A stretch of DNA of 64,000 nt, taken from positions 26,874,447-26,938,446 of the forward strand of contig NC_092698.1 in NCBI RefSeq assembly GCF_964275005.1. The letters are read 5' to 3'. Position numbers and translations under genes: made by a program. Of this stretch, positions 39,401-45,672 are shown in pieces. Below the pieces are notes generated by a model. It searched no databases and had not been told where the DNA came from. It saw only the letters and a program-made list of their open reading frames with translations. The stretch is from Diadema setosum (taxonomy: Eukaryota > Echinodermata > Echinoidea > Diadematoida > Diadematidae). Position 1 is the first letter of the stretch, and the number at the start of each line of letters is the position of its first letter.

Positions 39401-42400
39401 CATTCTTCTCTCTCTCTCTGCGTACAAGTACACATGTACAGTATCTGATAGGCCTAATTTAGATCCCATTCAGATTCCAATATCAAAACTTCTTTCATAC
39501 CCGAAAGTGAGAAATGCATTGCATGTAATAATCTCATACAACCTATCATAGCTGCATTTCCAAGCACTTGCACACTCTCATGATTACAGATAAATATTCC
39601 CTCACTATTTTTAAGTAAAATGAACCATCTGTGATTTTCATCTGAAGGAATATACCCCTGGGCAGTAACTCACTGATTACCACTATATTTTCGTCGGGAC
39701 AACTATCACTACTGAAAATTATCCCGAGAGTTATCTATAGCAGAATTCATCACTATCAAAATGGAAAAAAAAAAAATTATAATACTTCCAAAGAGCCTAA
39801 TGAAACCCCATTAAAGGGATGGTACAGTATTGGTGGAGATGAGAATTCTGCTTTTAACTTTTGCGAGATACCAAGAAAACACTTATGATATAGTACAGAG
39901 CATACCATTTTAAGAGGACTTCAAAGTTTGTTTGATGAAAATCGGGTTTGGGATGACTGAAACATCCAAAAACAAAGTAAAACAAAGCGATCGTAATAAA
40001 GTGTGGGTCCCACACTTTATTAGAATCACTCTTTTGGGATATCTCAGCCATTTCAAATCCAATTTTCATCAAATAAACATTGAATTCCTCATAGAATTAT
40101 ATGCTCTTTCATATTTCAGAAGAGATTTCTCATTATCTCACCAAAAAATGTTAGAAACCTGAAATTAGGTCTCAACAAAAACTATACCATCCCTTTAACT
40201 AAAGTAATCATAAAAACTTGGATGTGCTTTGTCCAGGAAAAGAGTAATCCACAGCATTGTTTCTCTACAAAGAGCTCACTTTCGAAGGGTTATTGGCTGT
40301 GGTGAACATACAGCCTGAAACCATGCAGTTCAAGCTATGTTTTATCTCTGATAAAAGAAAGTACATGTACACTGTAACTGCAAGGCCATGCTCTTTTTAA
40401 ATAGAAAAGGTCTGCTAAAGAAAGTCTTTACTCAAAACAAGTTATCTATTGACACCTATGTAGTATAATTTATATACCACTGAAAATTCCACTATTCTTT
40501 TTTTTTTAGAATATGAAACCTCGATTCCAGAAAATCTTATTCTCTTCATGACCACTAACTACTTTCGCATCTACATAGTTTGTACCTAGGAGAATGTACT
40601 GTTTCTAGGACAGCATCTATACATAATGGGTATGTGGTACTCTATGTACATGTACAACCAAGAAACAAACACATCATCACAGAAATTCACTAACAGTCAT
40701 AATTTTTGTCAATTTTGTCAAGTTTTGCAATACCACTCATATGGAGCAGTATTCATTTTGGGTGATTCAACAAAAAGCATGAGCTCTCACCTCACTGGAC
40801 ACACGAGTCATTTTTTTTTCCTTTTCTTTTTTAACCACAGATTAGTCAAATCCTTGATTCATTCAGTCAATGCATTCACGTGGCATCATGTGCCTTCATT
40901 GATACCATTGGCGGACCACTCGTACTGGTAGTCTGAACTGCCTGAATTGAAATGATCAATGAGAGACTGACAGTGTCTGTGGTCCATTGCACCCTGTTCT
41001 TTGGGAGTATTGAAGTGCAATCTCTCCATGTGAAAAGTTACAGTGCTAAAATTACACTGAGGCCATTCATAAGGCCAATGGCTGTGATGTCCACCAACTG
41101 CGTGCGATGCCCCTCCAAAATTCAACGAACCACTGACTGTGATCTTTTTCTGCAAGTAACTAGAAAATCTCATGAATTTGAAGACAAAGATATTGCTTTC
41201 CCCACTTTTTTTTTCTTCACACACTTGTGTAATGCATACATGCAAGCACAACCTAAAGTTGGATTTAAAAGGATGGTATATGTAGTTTTGGTTGAGATGG
41301 GACTTGAGGTTACCATACTTTTTGTGTGTGTGAGATAACGAGAAACCTCTTATGAAATATGAAAGAGCACAAGAGTGATTCAAAGTTTATTTGATGACAT
41401 TGGTTTTGAAATGGCTGAGATGTCCAAAACAAAGGGGGATCCTAGTAAAAGGTGGGACCCACCTTTTATTAGGATTGCTTTGTTTTACTTTGTTTTTGGA
41501 TATCTTAGCCACTTCAAAAACAATTTTCGTCAAATAAATTTGAATTCCTCCTAGAATTGTGTGCTCTGCAACATTTCATAAGTGGTTTCACAGTATTTTG
41601 CAAAAAGTTAAAAGCTGAATCCTCACCTCAACCAATACTATACCCCTTCCCTGTGAGATACAATCTAGCTACAGGTGCAGCTGGCTTGACAACATAGCTG
41701 CATAGTAAGGCAAATATCAAGGTTTTACATACAATGAACAGTATCACATTCTAAAGCAACAGTCAGTGGTAACATTAAATGTTTTCAGGCAAAGAAAAAA
41801 CAATCAAATCAATGTCAGAGAGAATCAAAACATCATTTTTTAGGTGATTCAATAGTCCTGATACCCCACTCACTGGTCTTGATGACTCCTCCAAAAATTT
41901 GAGAGTCAAGGCCAAAATGGTCAGGACTCAAATCAAAGTGAAATTTGAGGCCTGTTGGTCTCTCTCACATACAAGGCATCCACTTCAAGCTATATCCAAT
42001 GGACAGAATATCTCTGCCGCTTTCTTGATGGGACAAGATGACAGCAAACAACATTACGCAGCCAAATACAGTTGTATATGAGGCACTAAATTGCAAGGTC
42101 AGAAAAGCTACCACTTGAGTTGACCAAAAGAATGGTCTGTATCTTGTCATATATCGTCTGTCATGGCTTCACGGAATCTCCTCCTGTCTACGTACAGAGG
42201 AGAGACGTGAAAGTCAACTAAATGATATAAAACTCCTCCCGACTGACAGATTTTTCAGTCTACCACTTGAGCCACTGCCCTGTCATGAAGTGATGCTCTG
42301 CATTGCCATCAATCATAAGTCTAGTGTCATCTGAAAGTTCCAGTCATACATAGTAACAGGGCTCTAGCATTATCTTTTGTATACCAGTAAATAATAGCAT

Positions 42401-45159
42401 ATTTCTTGAAAGCAACAGAGAGGCATAAAAGTTGCTGTAGGAGATTAGATTTATGGTTTTTGTTTTCCTCGACTCTAGAGCCTTTTCTGTTATCACAAAG
42501 TGTCTACAGGTACATGTAGATATTAAGCGCTAGAATGATATCACGTAAACATTGTGTGCACAATGCGCAGCACAGCACTCCATGATGAAACAACTTTGAG
42601 GTTAAGGAACTGCAAAGGCCTACCTTGTGATTACATCAAACTCTTAAACAGTTTTATGATCACTGTATCTGATAACATTATTGACCAGGCTCAGATACTC
42701 CCATACTTTAAGAGTAAAGGGAGTGTAAATATAAAGTATGCACTGTACACTGCTATCTCCAGCATTTTTGTGTTCCTCACAATATCTGATCTTGCCAATC
42801 AGATCATTATCAGCTTGCAATAACCTCTCCTTACATCACAATCCTCACTTGCAAACTTATATCACAACTTGAAACTAACTTTGAATTCTCTGATGGCTCA
42901 TTTACAGTAGGCCACTAAAATCTTTCAACCTGAAATTTTGGAGGCCTGAAAAAGATACGCAGTGGTCTGAAATAAAGGCAACATAACCATCCACTTTAAA
43001 GGTACTGTTTACCATTGGGAGCAGTGATTTAAAAATGTTGGATTTATCACATTAGATCCATATGTGTAGGTCAGTTGTATCACAAAACATCCTTCCATAT
43101 TAAAATTTTGCAATTAAACCTAAAATATAAGGAGATATCACTGTTTTTCTTATTAAAGGGGCTGTACAGTACTGGCTGAGGTGAGGATTCAGGTTTATAA
43201 CATCTTTTTGGGCGAGATAATGAGAAACTTCTTATGAAATATGAAAGAGCATGTAATTTCAAGAAGGATTCAACGGTTATTTGATGAAAACTGGTTTTCA
43301 AATGGTTGAGATATCCAAAAAAAGCGATAATAGTAAAATGCGACAGGCCACAACTTTTATCAGGATCTCTTTGTTTCACCCTATATATCTCAGTCATTTC
43401 AAAACCGATTTTCATCAAATAAACTTTCAATTTCCCTCAGAATTATACACTCTTTGACATTTTATAGAGTGGTTTCTCAATATCTCGCAAAACGTTAAAA
43501 GCTAAATCCTTACCTCAACCAGTACTGTACAGTCCCTTTCTGTAGACGGTTTATTCTAGAAACAATTTTATCATAACTATTGTTCACATTTTGTATATTT
43601 AACAATACTTAACATCGATTATCTTGATTAAAATTTTTACATTGGTTGTTTCTATCCCTAACTCACATTTTAGAGCTATTTTGAAGCACTAAAGCTGGGT
43701 TTTTGTTTCATCTGCAAATCAAATGGTAAATAATGCCTTTTAATCTTGTAGTTGCCTGATTGGACCACCAAAAGACAACCATTTTTAAAATCAGGGGGGT
43801 GTTTCATCAATATAGTCAGCGCTGACAAGTTGTCAGCGTTGACTATTTTAGTAAAATCCTTGGTTTTGATTGGTTGAGACGCTCTTGTCACTGACTGTTA
43901 CTATGGTAATTGTCAGTGACTGACAACTTGTCAGCGCTGACAACTTTCGTGAAACGGTGCCCTGGTAGCCAAACATCAATCTTTAGTGACCCCAGGCCAC
44001 CAGTAATATCGAGCCCTGATTATCTTTGATGATTTTTCCTTCTCTATATGACGCAATTCCTCCCAGTGTTTCTTCTTCATAATAAAAGACGAGTGCAAAG
44101 AGGTTAGTCTGTATCAATATTTGTAGTAAATACATTTTCAGTCTTTACATGAATTAAAAAATCAGCATACTCTTTTGAGAGCACAAGGGCCTGTTATAAT
44201 TCAAAGACCCCTGTATTCATACAACACAAACATAGCTGGTTTGACGGTCCCAGGACGGTAAAAGTCACTGTTGGGCCAGAAACTTATCAGGAATTATCAA
44301 ATTTAGTGACAGTCCACCATGACCAGTTAAATAAAGAAAAAAAAAAGTGATAATAGATGCATAACTTTGTTGGATCCTGAAGTCAGTTAAAAAAAAAAAG
44401 AAAAAAAAAGGAACAGGACAAGTGATACAAAACCTTAGTGGGAAAAAAAAAATAAATAATGCACAAATGCCACAAAGTGAAACAGCATGGATTGTATGGA
44501 CATGGATATAGACAAAAAAAACAAACAAAAACAAAACAAAACAAAACAAAGAGCCCTGAATATGCATTAGAACATTTTTTAACAGTTTGGGGTATACATA
44601 CATTTTGTTTTGGCTATGAATTCGTCATTTGGCTGTTAAATTTACTGATTGGAAAATTGTGGTTTGATACAGTAAAAGTATTGGTATTTTCCCTTGGACT
44701 ATCAGTATCGGTCTCATCATCGTACTGATTTAGATAGGTGCATGCATACTGTACCTCATACACACTGGTCAAGCGAAGTTTGTAGAACGTAGGAATGTAA
44801 ATATTCGCGACTAGAAGTGACATAAGGATGTAACTCCCACCGATGTACCAAAACATGGTGCCGTACACATAAGCCTCGGATGGAGTACCAAGAAGTGCTA
44901 TGGCCGACATCCAGCTAGCGAGGAGAGAAAAACCAACTGGAACGGACGGCATCTTGCGATCAGCGACGAAGAATTCCTGCGTGGTTTTCTGCTTCCCACC
45001 AGTACATGCATAGTAGATTCCGATTGAAGCTGATACTAGTAAAACCAACACGAACACAACGTAGTCGACTGCGGAGAAAGTTGCCGGGCCGCTCGGCTGG
45101 CCATTGTAGCCGGGCGGCGCCGGCTCACCGGTTGTTGTTGCGAATGTAGCTGCGTCCAT
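5593..45159 (-). CDS. SLC5A8-like: SLC5 sodium/solute symporter, SLC5A8/SLC5A12-like, 14 coding exons
   Basis: Joined exons (descending): 45159-44755, 32754-32689, 31108-31057, 30607-30540, 22310-22156, 20959-20819, 16504-16375, 15086-14998, 14162-14050, 12275-12121, 10961-10759, 8735-8659, 6810-6692, 5724-5593. They total 1905 nt (634 residues plus stop) with all phases consistent and all introns GT-AG. Known SLC5A8/A12 proteins are about 610-620 residues, so the gene looks complete. Family marks seen: EFFVADRKMP after the first membrane segment, ASWMSAIALLGTPSE, GGMKAVIWTDVFQ, NQASVQRYLS, and FSGTLSTVSSGLNS followed by AAVTVEDIIKP. The SLC5A8/12 clade moves lactate, short-chain fatty acids or nicotinate with Na+ at the plasma membrane (family knowledge). 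An iodide or vitamin substrate (SLC5A5/A6) cannot be excluded. S369/T370 align with NIS Ser353/Thr354 of the Na2 sodium site. A loop with two N-glycosylation sequons and a C-terminal TAF PDZ-type end also fit the group. Confidence 0.95.
6228..6276. repeat. (AAG)n microsatellite
   Basis: About 16 copies of AGA/GAA in intron 13 of the transporter. Confidence 0.95.
6692..6810 (-). CDS. SLC5A8-like exon 13, cytoplasmic tail (residues 552-591)
   Basis: ATRPRDLNPDLLCPLARKLF then a Cys cluster (CCCPVGC) and RRVMECGVEYDQ. Acceptor CTTGACAG, donor GTGAGT, 119 nt. The tail is cytoplasmic in this family. The Cys cluster next to basic residues could be lipidated (inference). Confidence 0.9.
7363..8281. 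mobile_element. Pearl/Tsp-like (Helitron-type) element with core tandem repeats
   Basis: The left part contains GCCAAGGAGGGAGGTTATG and GAATGGATTTTGATGAAACT, a sequence type found in pearl-like elements of marine invertebrates. It is followed by about four core repeats of roughly 147-157 bp (7591, 7745, 7903, 8045), an ACGG/ACGC simple repeat (8180-8203), a hairpin (8233-8262, GTCCCC...GGGGAC) and CTAG-T at 8278-8282. Core repeats plus an adjacent ACGG tract is the described layout of bivalve pearl/CvA elements and sea urchin Tsp. Lies in intron 12. Confidence 0.65.
8659..8735 (-). CDS. SLC5A8-like exon 12, last membrane helix (residues 526-552)
   Basis: ISYLWYSFTALMVVLFVGLL then TSFLT and a split Gly codon. 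It encodes the final membrane helix with the family's SYLWYS start. Acceptor TTTTACAG, donor GTACAT, 77 nt. A second ACAG 32 bases downstream is in phase but would cut off ISYLWYSFTA. Confidence 0.92.
8971..9937. mobile_element. DNA transposon with CAGGCCCGTAGCCAGG ends
   Basis: Perfect 16-bp inverted ends CAGGCCCGTAGCCAGG, extended by G-rich sequence (ggggggtgcg) on both sides. The 967-bp element is flanked by the 5-bp direct repeat GGATC (8966-8970 and 9938-9942), a likely target-site duplication. The inside holds (AC)n, a long (TA)n run (9075-9132) and two related GCGCGC-CGCAAA segments near 9172 and 9345. No intact transposase, so non-autonomous. Lies in intron 11. Confidence 0.8.
10529..10730. 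mobile_element. MITE with CAGTGGACTCCCGTTATAA ends
   Basis: Inverted termini ACAGTGGACTCCCGTTATAA and TTATAACGGGAGTGCACTGT, with internal repeats of TTCGTTATAACCGGAA. Just below exon 11, within intron 11. Diverged relatives at 53048-53290 and 55780-55950. Confidence 0.75.
10759..10961 (-). CDS. SLC5A8-like exon 11 with glycosylated loop (residues 459-526)
   Basis: GVIVGSLFGFGVSFWIGVGA is a membrane helix, followed by YVYPP and an extracellular loop that carries two N-glycosylation sequons (N499-V-T and N512-V-T). The weak donor is GTAGTA after GACCC; the alternative GTATGA three bases later would break the frame into exon 12. The YPP motif and the loop resemble SLC5A8. 203 nt. Confidence 0.93.
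12121..12275 (-). CDS. SLC5A8-like exon 10 (residues 407-458)
   Basis: AVYGLVAIGMAFVASRLGPL and IGLMGMIGGPLLGMFTLGIL followed by FPWANNI: two membrane helices with the GGPLLGMF motif common to SLC5 members. Acceptor CCCGCAG, donor GTGAGT, 155 nt. Confidence 0.95.
12692..12714. repeat. GC-rich hairpin
   Basis: GACCCCGCCGC-type inverted repeat around CCGCCGCTTGCGGCGG in an AT-rich intron. It resembles the end of a mobile element, but no second end was found. Confidence 0.4.
14050..14162 (-). CDS. SLC5A8-like exon 9, sodium-site helix (residues 369-407)
   Basis: Encodes S-TVSSGLNSLAAVTVED-IIKPL, the best-conserved segment of this clade. Ser369 and Thr370 match the Na2-site pair known from the iodide symporter. 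The cytoplasmic loop KRDISERSKTITSKIL follows. Acceptor CTTGCAG, donor GTGAGT; the final G plus CT of exon 10 gives Ala. 113 nt. Confidence 0.96.
14502..14728. mobile_element. MITE family C copy (TACTGTATAC ends)
   Basis: Ends TACTGTATACACC and GGCATATACAGTA, with TTCGCGAA-type interior and the conserved core CGTGGAGTCCTGTAC. Related copy at 58188-58430. In intron 8. Confidence 0.75.
14998..15086 (-). CDS. SLC5A8-like exon 8 (residues 340-369)
   Basis: LLPFYVVTELGFIHGLPGL and FIAAIFSGTL. The GLPGLF-IAAIFSGTL motif leads directly into the sodium-binding helix. Acceptor TCCGCAG, donor GTACGC. It ends AG, which with the first C of exon 9 makes Ser369. 89 nt. Confidence 0.95.
15770..16020. repeat. 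Two tandem copies of a 115-130 bp unit
   Basis: Both units contain GATACGACCGCCGCGC and end GTGCTGTAAAAGAGACTAG (about 15895 and 16018). The second unit has a short insertion of ACGTAACAACGTACACTG type. Located in intron 7 beside the palindrome at 16074. Confidence 0.75.
16074..16236. mobile_element. Long palindrome, MITE-like
   Basis: Arms of about 70 bp: AAATAATAACTGCTTGACAT...CACAGTTAAAATTATGGGCC on the left and its inverse on the right, meeting at GCCCTCAGCTTCGCTTCGGGC. An isolated CCGGGGCCCGGGCACAGTTA at 15757 may be a further end of the same family. Confidence 0.75.
16375..16504 (-). CDS. SLC5A8-like exon 7 (residues 296-339)
   Basis: SIYLNCPMLF opens a membrane helix, followed by CGLVMFAVFADCDP and KAGFVANGDQ. 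The DCDPIKAG stretch is characteristic of the SLC5A5/8 group. Acceptor ATTGCAG, donor GTAAAT, 130 nt, leaving phase 0. Confidence 0.94.
17024..17105. repeat. Hairpin with perfect 22-bp arms
   Basis: Left arm 17024-17045 (ACACATCACCTGAGACGCGC plus TG) pairs perfectly with 17084-17105 around a 38-base loop. A third partial copy of GCCTGAGACGCGCTGTC follows at 17114. In intron 6. Confidence 0.8.
18020..18190. repeat. GGGCCC-rich minisatellite
   Basis: Short tandem variants of GGCCCGGGGGCCCGGTGGCC in an otherwise AT-rich intron. It opens long reading frames by composition alone. Confidence 0.8.
18751..19287. repeat. Direct duplication of about 190 bp, spacing 346 bp
   Basis: The unit from ATTATTTCATTTTTTATATA through ATCAGGTTCAGCACTTAAAT occurs at 18751-18938 and again at 19097-19287, nearly identical, separated by unique sequence. 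In intron 6. Confidence 0.85.
20158..20183. repeat. (TC)n microsatellite
   Basis: About 13 TC units in intron 6. Confidence 0.95.
20590..20755. mobile_element. Short transposon remnant with GATCCAGG ends
   Basis: TGGCAGATCCAGGAGTAAGC on the left and TTCCTGGATCCACC on the right form inverted ends about 165 bp apart. The interior is G/C-rich next to the ends. A similar element lies at 38975-39138. Confidence 0.6.
20819..20959 (-). CDS. SLC5A8-like exon 6 (residues 249-296)
   Basis: IRVNPTIRHTVWSL opens the exon, then a membrane helix and the conserved NQASVQRYLSCPTLRAAK motif. Acceptor CTTCTAG, donor GTAAGG. The terminal TG plus G of exon 7 forms a Trp codon. 141 nt. It lies just above an unrelated gatcca-ended transposon remnant (20590-20755). 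Confidence 0.95.
21725..21831. repeat. (AAAT)n and (TA)n compound microsatellite
   Basis: AATAAATAAATAAATA units run into ATATATAT tracts just below exon 5, in intron 5. Confidence 0.95.
22156..22310 (-). CDS. SLC5A8-like exon 5 (residues 198-249)
   Basis: Begins with the SLC5 hallmark GGMKAVIWTDVFQ, followed by a membrane helix (IIMVSCLIAVIIHG) and an extracellular loop ending GGRVIFD with a split Asp codon. Acceptor GTAAATAG, donor GTATGT. Length 155 nt. Confidence 0.96.
22873..23362. mobile_element. 490-bp MITE with TAGGCGCGGTCAGACTGGC ends
   Basis: Inverted termini TAGGCGCGGTCAGACTGGCA and TGTCAGTCTGACCGCGCCTA. The interior repeats inverted forms of AACTTCTCGATCTTTTG and CCAGTGTGACCGC. 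CpG-rich. It lies upstream of the nested gene's promoter. Confidence 0.8.
23391..23680. mobile_element. 290-bp palindromic MITE with TATCTCACTGAGCGGCGA ends
   Basis: Ends TATCTCACTGAGCGGCGA and TCGTCGCTTAGTGAGATA. The arms are complementary almost throughout (GTTTTCATTGTCGCAGTTTT against GACAATGAAAACTGC), meeting at AAACATGTTT. It sits 28 bp beyond the previous MITE. Confidence 0.8.
23994..24000 (+). promoter_or_regulatory. TATA box of the nested gene
   Basis: TATAAAT within GGCTATAAATACG lies 146 bases before the ATG at 24140, which predicts transcription start near 24025. Upstream are GCATGCGC (23950, NRF1-like) and TATGGCAACA (half of an RFX X-box). The call rests on position and consensus only. 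Confidence 0.55.
24140..24152 (+). CDS. Nested gene coding exon 1
   Basis: Thirteen coding bases, MSDE plus one base of a Pro codon. The context ACCATGAG is a good Kozak match and the donor is C|GTAAGT. The intron of 510 bases includes a (TA)n tract (about 24306-24350). Confidence 0.75.
24140..27574 (+). CDS. Nested Glu-rich repeat protein, 974 residues, function unknown
   Basis: Coding exons are 24140-24152 (ATG AGC GAC GAA C, donor GTAAGT) and 24663-27574 (acceptor ATCTTCAG), giving 2925 nt with stop TAA. The start is chosen because the large frame runs back into intron without an ATG, whereas this 13-base exon joins in phase to give MSDEPTRVIPAFKEYLKAMN. The N-terminal 40 residues are hydrophobic/mixed and may fold. 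Residues about 60-305 are acidic with degenerate RQ-E-rich repeats. Residues 306-706 are twelve 34-residue repeats. Residues 707-940 are again acidic. The last 25 are strongly basic with WWRVFTCC. No family was recognised; by composition it is mostly disordered or helical. It lies wholly inside intron 4 of the transporter on the opposite strand. Confidence 0.88.
24663..27574 (+). CDS. Nested gene coding exon 2
   Basis: A single 2912-base exon carrying residues 5-974. It has no in-frame stop despite its length and ends KRDCGED-stop. Base composition is purine-rich on the coding strand (GAG, GAA, AGG), unlike the flanking intron. Confidence 0.9.
25565..26767 (+). repeat. Coding minisatellite, 12 units of 102 bp (34 residues)
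   Basis: GAGAATGGGG recurs every 102 bp from 25781 to 26495 (25781, 25883, 25985, 26087, 26189, 26291, 26393, 26495), with two degenerate units before and three shortened or altered units after. The residue pattern is RQMENGETEGETESRHEEIT followed by NQ(V/I)EIEEAEE. Units differ mainly in the last eight residues (EEEDLRQ or EDEEFRQ) and in V/I. One late unit lost GETE and is 29 residues long. All lengths are multiples of three. Confidence 0.95.
27677..27682 (+). terminator. Poly(A) signal of the nested gene
   Basis: AATAAA 103 bases after the TAA, followed about 30 bases later by a T/C-rich stretch (TTTCTTTCTTCTTTTTCC). This gives a compact 3' UTR. Confidence 0.6.
28214..28832. mobile_element. 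MITE-like element with AGTCACACAGC ends, CACGT-rich
   Basis: AAGCCCCAGTCACACAGCAC on the left matches inverted AGCGCTGTGTGACCGGAGTTT on the right, about 620 bp apart. The interior has about ten CACGT/ACGTG words (CCACGTCC, CACGTGTG, CCACGTGT). No coding potential. Confidence 0.75.
29116..29325. repeat. (GGA)n then (AAT)n microsatellite
   Basis: A purine run of GGAGGAGGAGG is followed by about 140 bases of AATAATAAT with interruptions, then AAGAAGAAA. In intron 4. Confidence 0.97.
30361..30424. repeat. (AAT)n microsatellite
   Basis: About 20 AAT units with GATGAT interruptions, roughly 115 bases below the end of exon 4. Confidence 0.95.
30540..30607 (-). CDS. SLC5A8-like exon 4 (residues 175-197)
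   Basis: A 68-nt exon, TGFTLWGSVLMVGLVCTFYTSL, one membrane helix. Acceptor TTTTTAG, donor GTAAGT. It joins in frame to GGMKAVIW of exon 5. The following intron is the one that hosts the nested opposite-strand gene. Confidence 0.94.
31057..31108 (-). CDS. SLC5A8-like exon 3 (residues 158-175)
   Basis: A 52-nt micro-exon encoding VMYMSIVLYAPALAVNA plus the first base of a split valine codon. Acceptor TTTAG, donor GTAACG. It completes the membrane helix begun in exon 2 and includes the APALAV segment typical of the SLC5A5/6/8/12 clade. Confidence 0.93.
31347..32015. mobile_element. Inverted pair of tRNA-derived SINE copies
   Basis: Two nearly identical 260-bp segments face each other (31385-31655 minus, 31755-32010 plus). 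Each has a box-B motif GGTTCGAGTCC (31895-31905 on plus, its inverse near 31500) and an A-box-like TGGTGGCAGTG or TGGTGGTAATG about 35 bases before it. A possible anticodon arm GCTGC-CCGGAAA-GCAGT lies between. The T-arm pairs poorly, so this is not a working tRNA gene. A 42-base end fragment (GATATTATTCAGAGGGGTGA...) is duplicated at 31368 and 31679. Confidence 0.7.
32689..32754 (-). CDS. SLC5A8-like exon 2 (residues 136-157)
   Basis: This 66-nt exon runs from YLELRFS to GTAGFVIYM, with acceptor ...TTGCAG and donor GTAAGA, phase 0 at both ends. The junction TSVYE/YLELRFS restores the highly conserved SLC5 stretch. It encodes the loop and start of the next membrane helix. It lies 12 kb from exon 1. 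Confidence 0.95.
33049..33632. mobile_element. MITE family A copy F, split by a family B insertion
   Basis: The left end TTAAATGGATGGTATAGTAT and the right end AGTATACCATCCTTTTAA enclose the family A interior (ATTTTCATCAAATAAACTTTGAAT). A family B MITE and homopolymer tracts sit inside the right half (33427-33592). Confidence 0.75.
33465..33592. mobile_element. MITE family B copy inside a family A copy
   Basis: Ends GGGGGCATTTCATGAAGTG and CGCTTTATGAAATGCCCCC. The interior CAGCCAATCAGATGCAAGGA is the inverse of the sequence in the copy at 3241-3376. Confidence 0.8.
34891..35672. mobile_element. 780-bp element with TTTAACCC-AAAAGACTGGG ends
   Basis: TTTAACCCAAAAAGACTGGG on the left and CCCAGTCTTTTTAGGGTTAAA on the right. 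Inside each end are GGCCTAAAAGCCCCCCC-type runs that also mirror each other. The AT-rich interior has no intact transposase. In intron 1. Confidence 0.75.
35890..36180. other. Non-repetitive island open on both strands, unassigned
   Basis: A balanced-GC stretch within AT-rich intron 1. It is open for 81 codons on plus (35899-36144) and about 71 on minus. No splice context or family match was recognised, so I do not call it a gene. Confidence 0.2.
37303..37966. mobile_element. Putative element built of GATCTCT-like words
   Basis: Bounded by AAAGACCACTGACAG and CTCTCAGTGGTCTCTC (inverted AGACCACTGA). The inside is dense in quasi-repeated ATCTCT, GAGATC, TCTTTCAG and CTCTCAA words on both strands, plus a poly-T/poly-G block near 37797-37831. 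Confidence 0.5.
38975..39138. mobile_element. Short element with CAGGGGCGGATC ends
   Basis: GCAGGGGCGGATCAAGG and TCTGGATCCGCCACTGC face each other around a G-rich then T-rich interior. It resembles the 20590-20755 element and the common GGCGGATCCAG class of short transposons. Confidence 0.7.
39811..40198. mobile_element. MITE family A copy A (palindromic, 388 bp)
   Basis: TTAAAGGGATGGTACAGTAT at one end and ACTATACCATCCCTTTAA at the other. The interior folds back on itself around AATAAAGTGTGGGTCCCACA. Both halves carry TTTGATGAAAATCG-like and GCGAGATA/TATCTCNCC words. Six copies occur in the window. Confidence 0.88.
41265..41651. mobile_element. MITE family A copy B
   Basis: Same architecture as 39811-40198. 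The ends TTAAAAGGATGGTATATG and CAATACTATACCCCTTCC are diverged; the centre is AAAGGTGGGACCCACCTTTT. Confidence 0.85.
43153..43539. mobile_element. MITE family A copy C
   Basis: Ends TTAAAGGGGCTGTACAGTAC and AGTACTGTACAGTCCCTTT. The interior is more diverged, with its centre near AAATGCGACAGGCCACAACT. Confidence 0.85.
43794..43963. mobile_element. MITE with GGGGGGTGTTTCATCAA ends
   Basis: The left end with CAGCGCTGACAAGTTGTCAG is inverted at the right as TGACAACTTGTCAGCGCTGA, finishing GTGAAACGGTGCCC. It is about 170 bp and carries TGATTGGTTGAGACG, like family B. Confidence 0.75.
44755..45159 (-). CDS. SLC5A8-like exon 1 (residues 1-135)
   Basis: The ATG at 45159-45157 (context GACATGG) is the first in-frame methionine; the frame continues upstream only through a TTG. 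The exon carries a Pro/Gly/Thr-rich extracellular N-terminus, the first membrane segment (about residues 33-52), the family motif EFFVADRKMP (62-71), the sodium-site helix around ASWMSAIALLGTPSE (81-95) and a further membrane segment (about 103-123). It ends at TSVYE with donor GTACAG, phase 0. Confidence 0.95.
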
Positions 45160-45240
45160 GTCGAGGCCCGTTCTCAGCTCAGTCAACGATTTTAGAGTCC
45201 AGACTTACAACTCTACGATAAGTTAGATGTTTCCGCTATT

Positions 45241-45247
45241 CACGTCA
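45241..45247 (-). promoter_or_regulatory. CRE/E-box-like site upstream of the transporter ATG
   Basis: CACGTCA about 85 bases upstream of the ATG (TGACGTG on the minus strand). No clear TATA box was seen in 45160-45600, so the promoter and any 5' non-coding exon remain unplaced. Confidence 0.25.
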
Positions 45248-45672
45248 CAGATAAAAAAACAAACCCCAAACAGGCATACAACCTCAAACATAATATACTA
45301 CTACTAACAGGCCAGTTTTTGGCAGAGGCCGAAATCCAGTATGAGTACCCAGCTACAGTACGTGATGCCGTGTGTTGGAAAAGTGCACAAAGCATGCATG
45401 CAGACGGTGCACGTGCGGTATCCTTACACACACGGGATACACACTTCTTCGTCAGAAGCAGTGTCGTAACTGCGGGTATACATACCAGCACGTGGTAGCA
45501 AACACTTCGTACGTCGACGCCGCAGCCAGATTCCACAGTCTCGAGACCGTACAGCTACGGTACTACAGTTACATCCTCAGGCACGCTCCATTGCGTAACA
45601 CCCATGCATGAACACTGCATATCCATTGTTATCTCAAATTTATCATTCAATATCAATTTAAATTTGTTTATT

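Noticed and set aside
40886..41383. 165-codon minus and 128-codon plus frames
   Set aside because: They overlap each other and run into a MITE; no conserved motif was seen.
45160..45186. Nine extra N-terminal codons of the transporter
   Set aside because: That start would be TTG; the ATG at 45159 has better context.
45372..45611. 79-codon plus-strand frame upstream of exon 1
   Set aside because: Cys/His-containing but with no recognisable zinc-finger spacing; likely chance frame in the promoter region.
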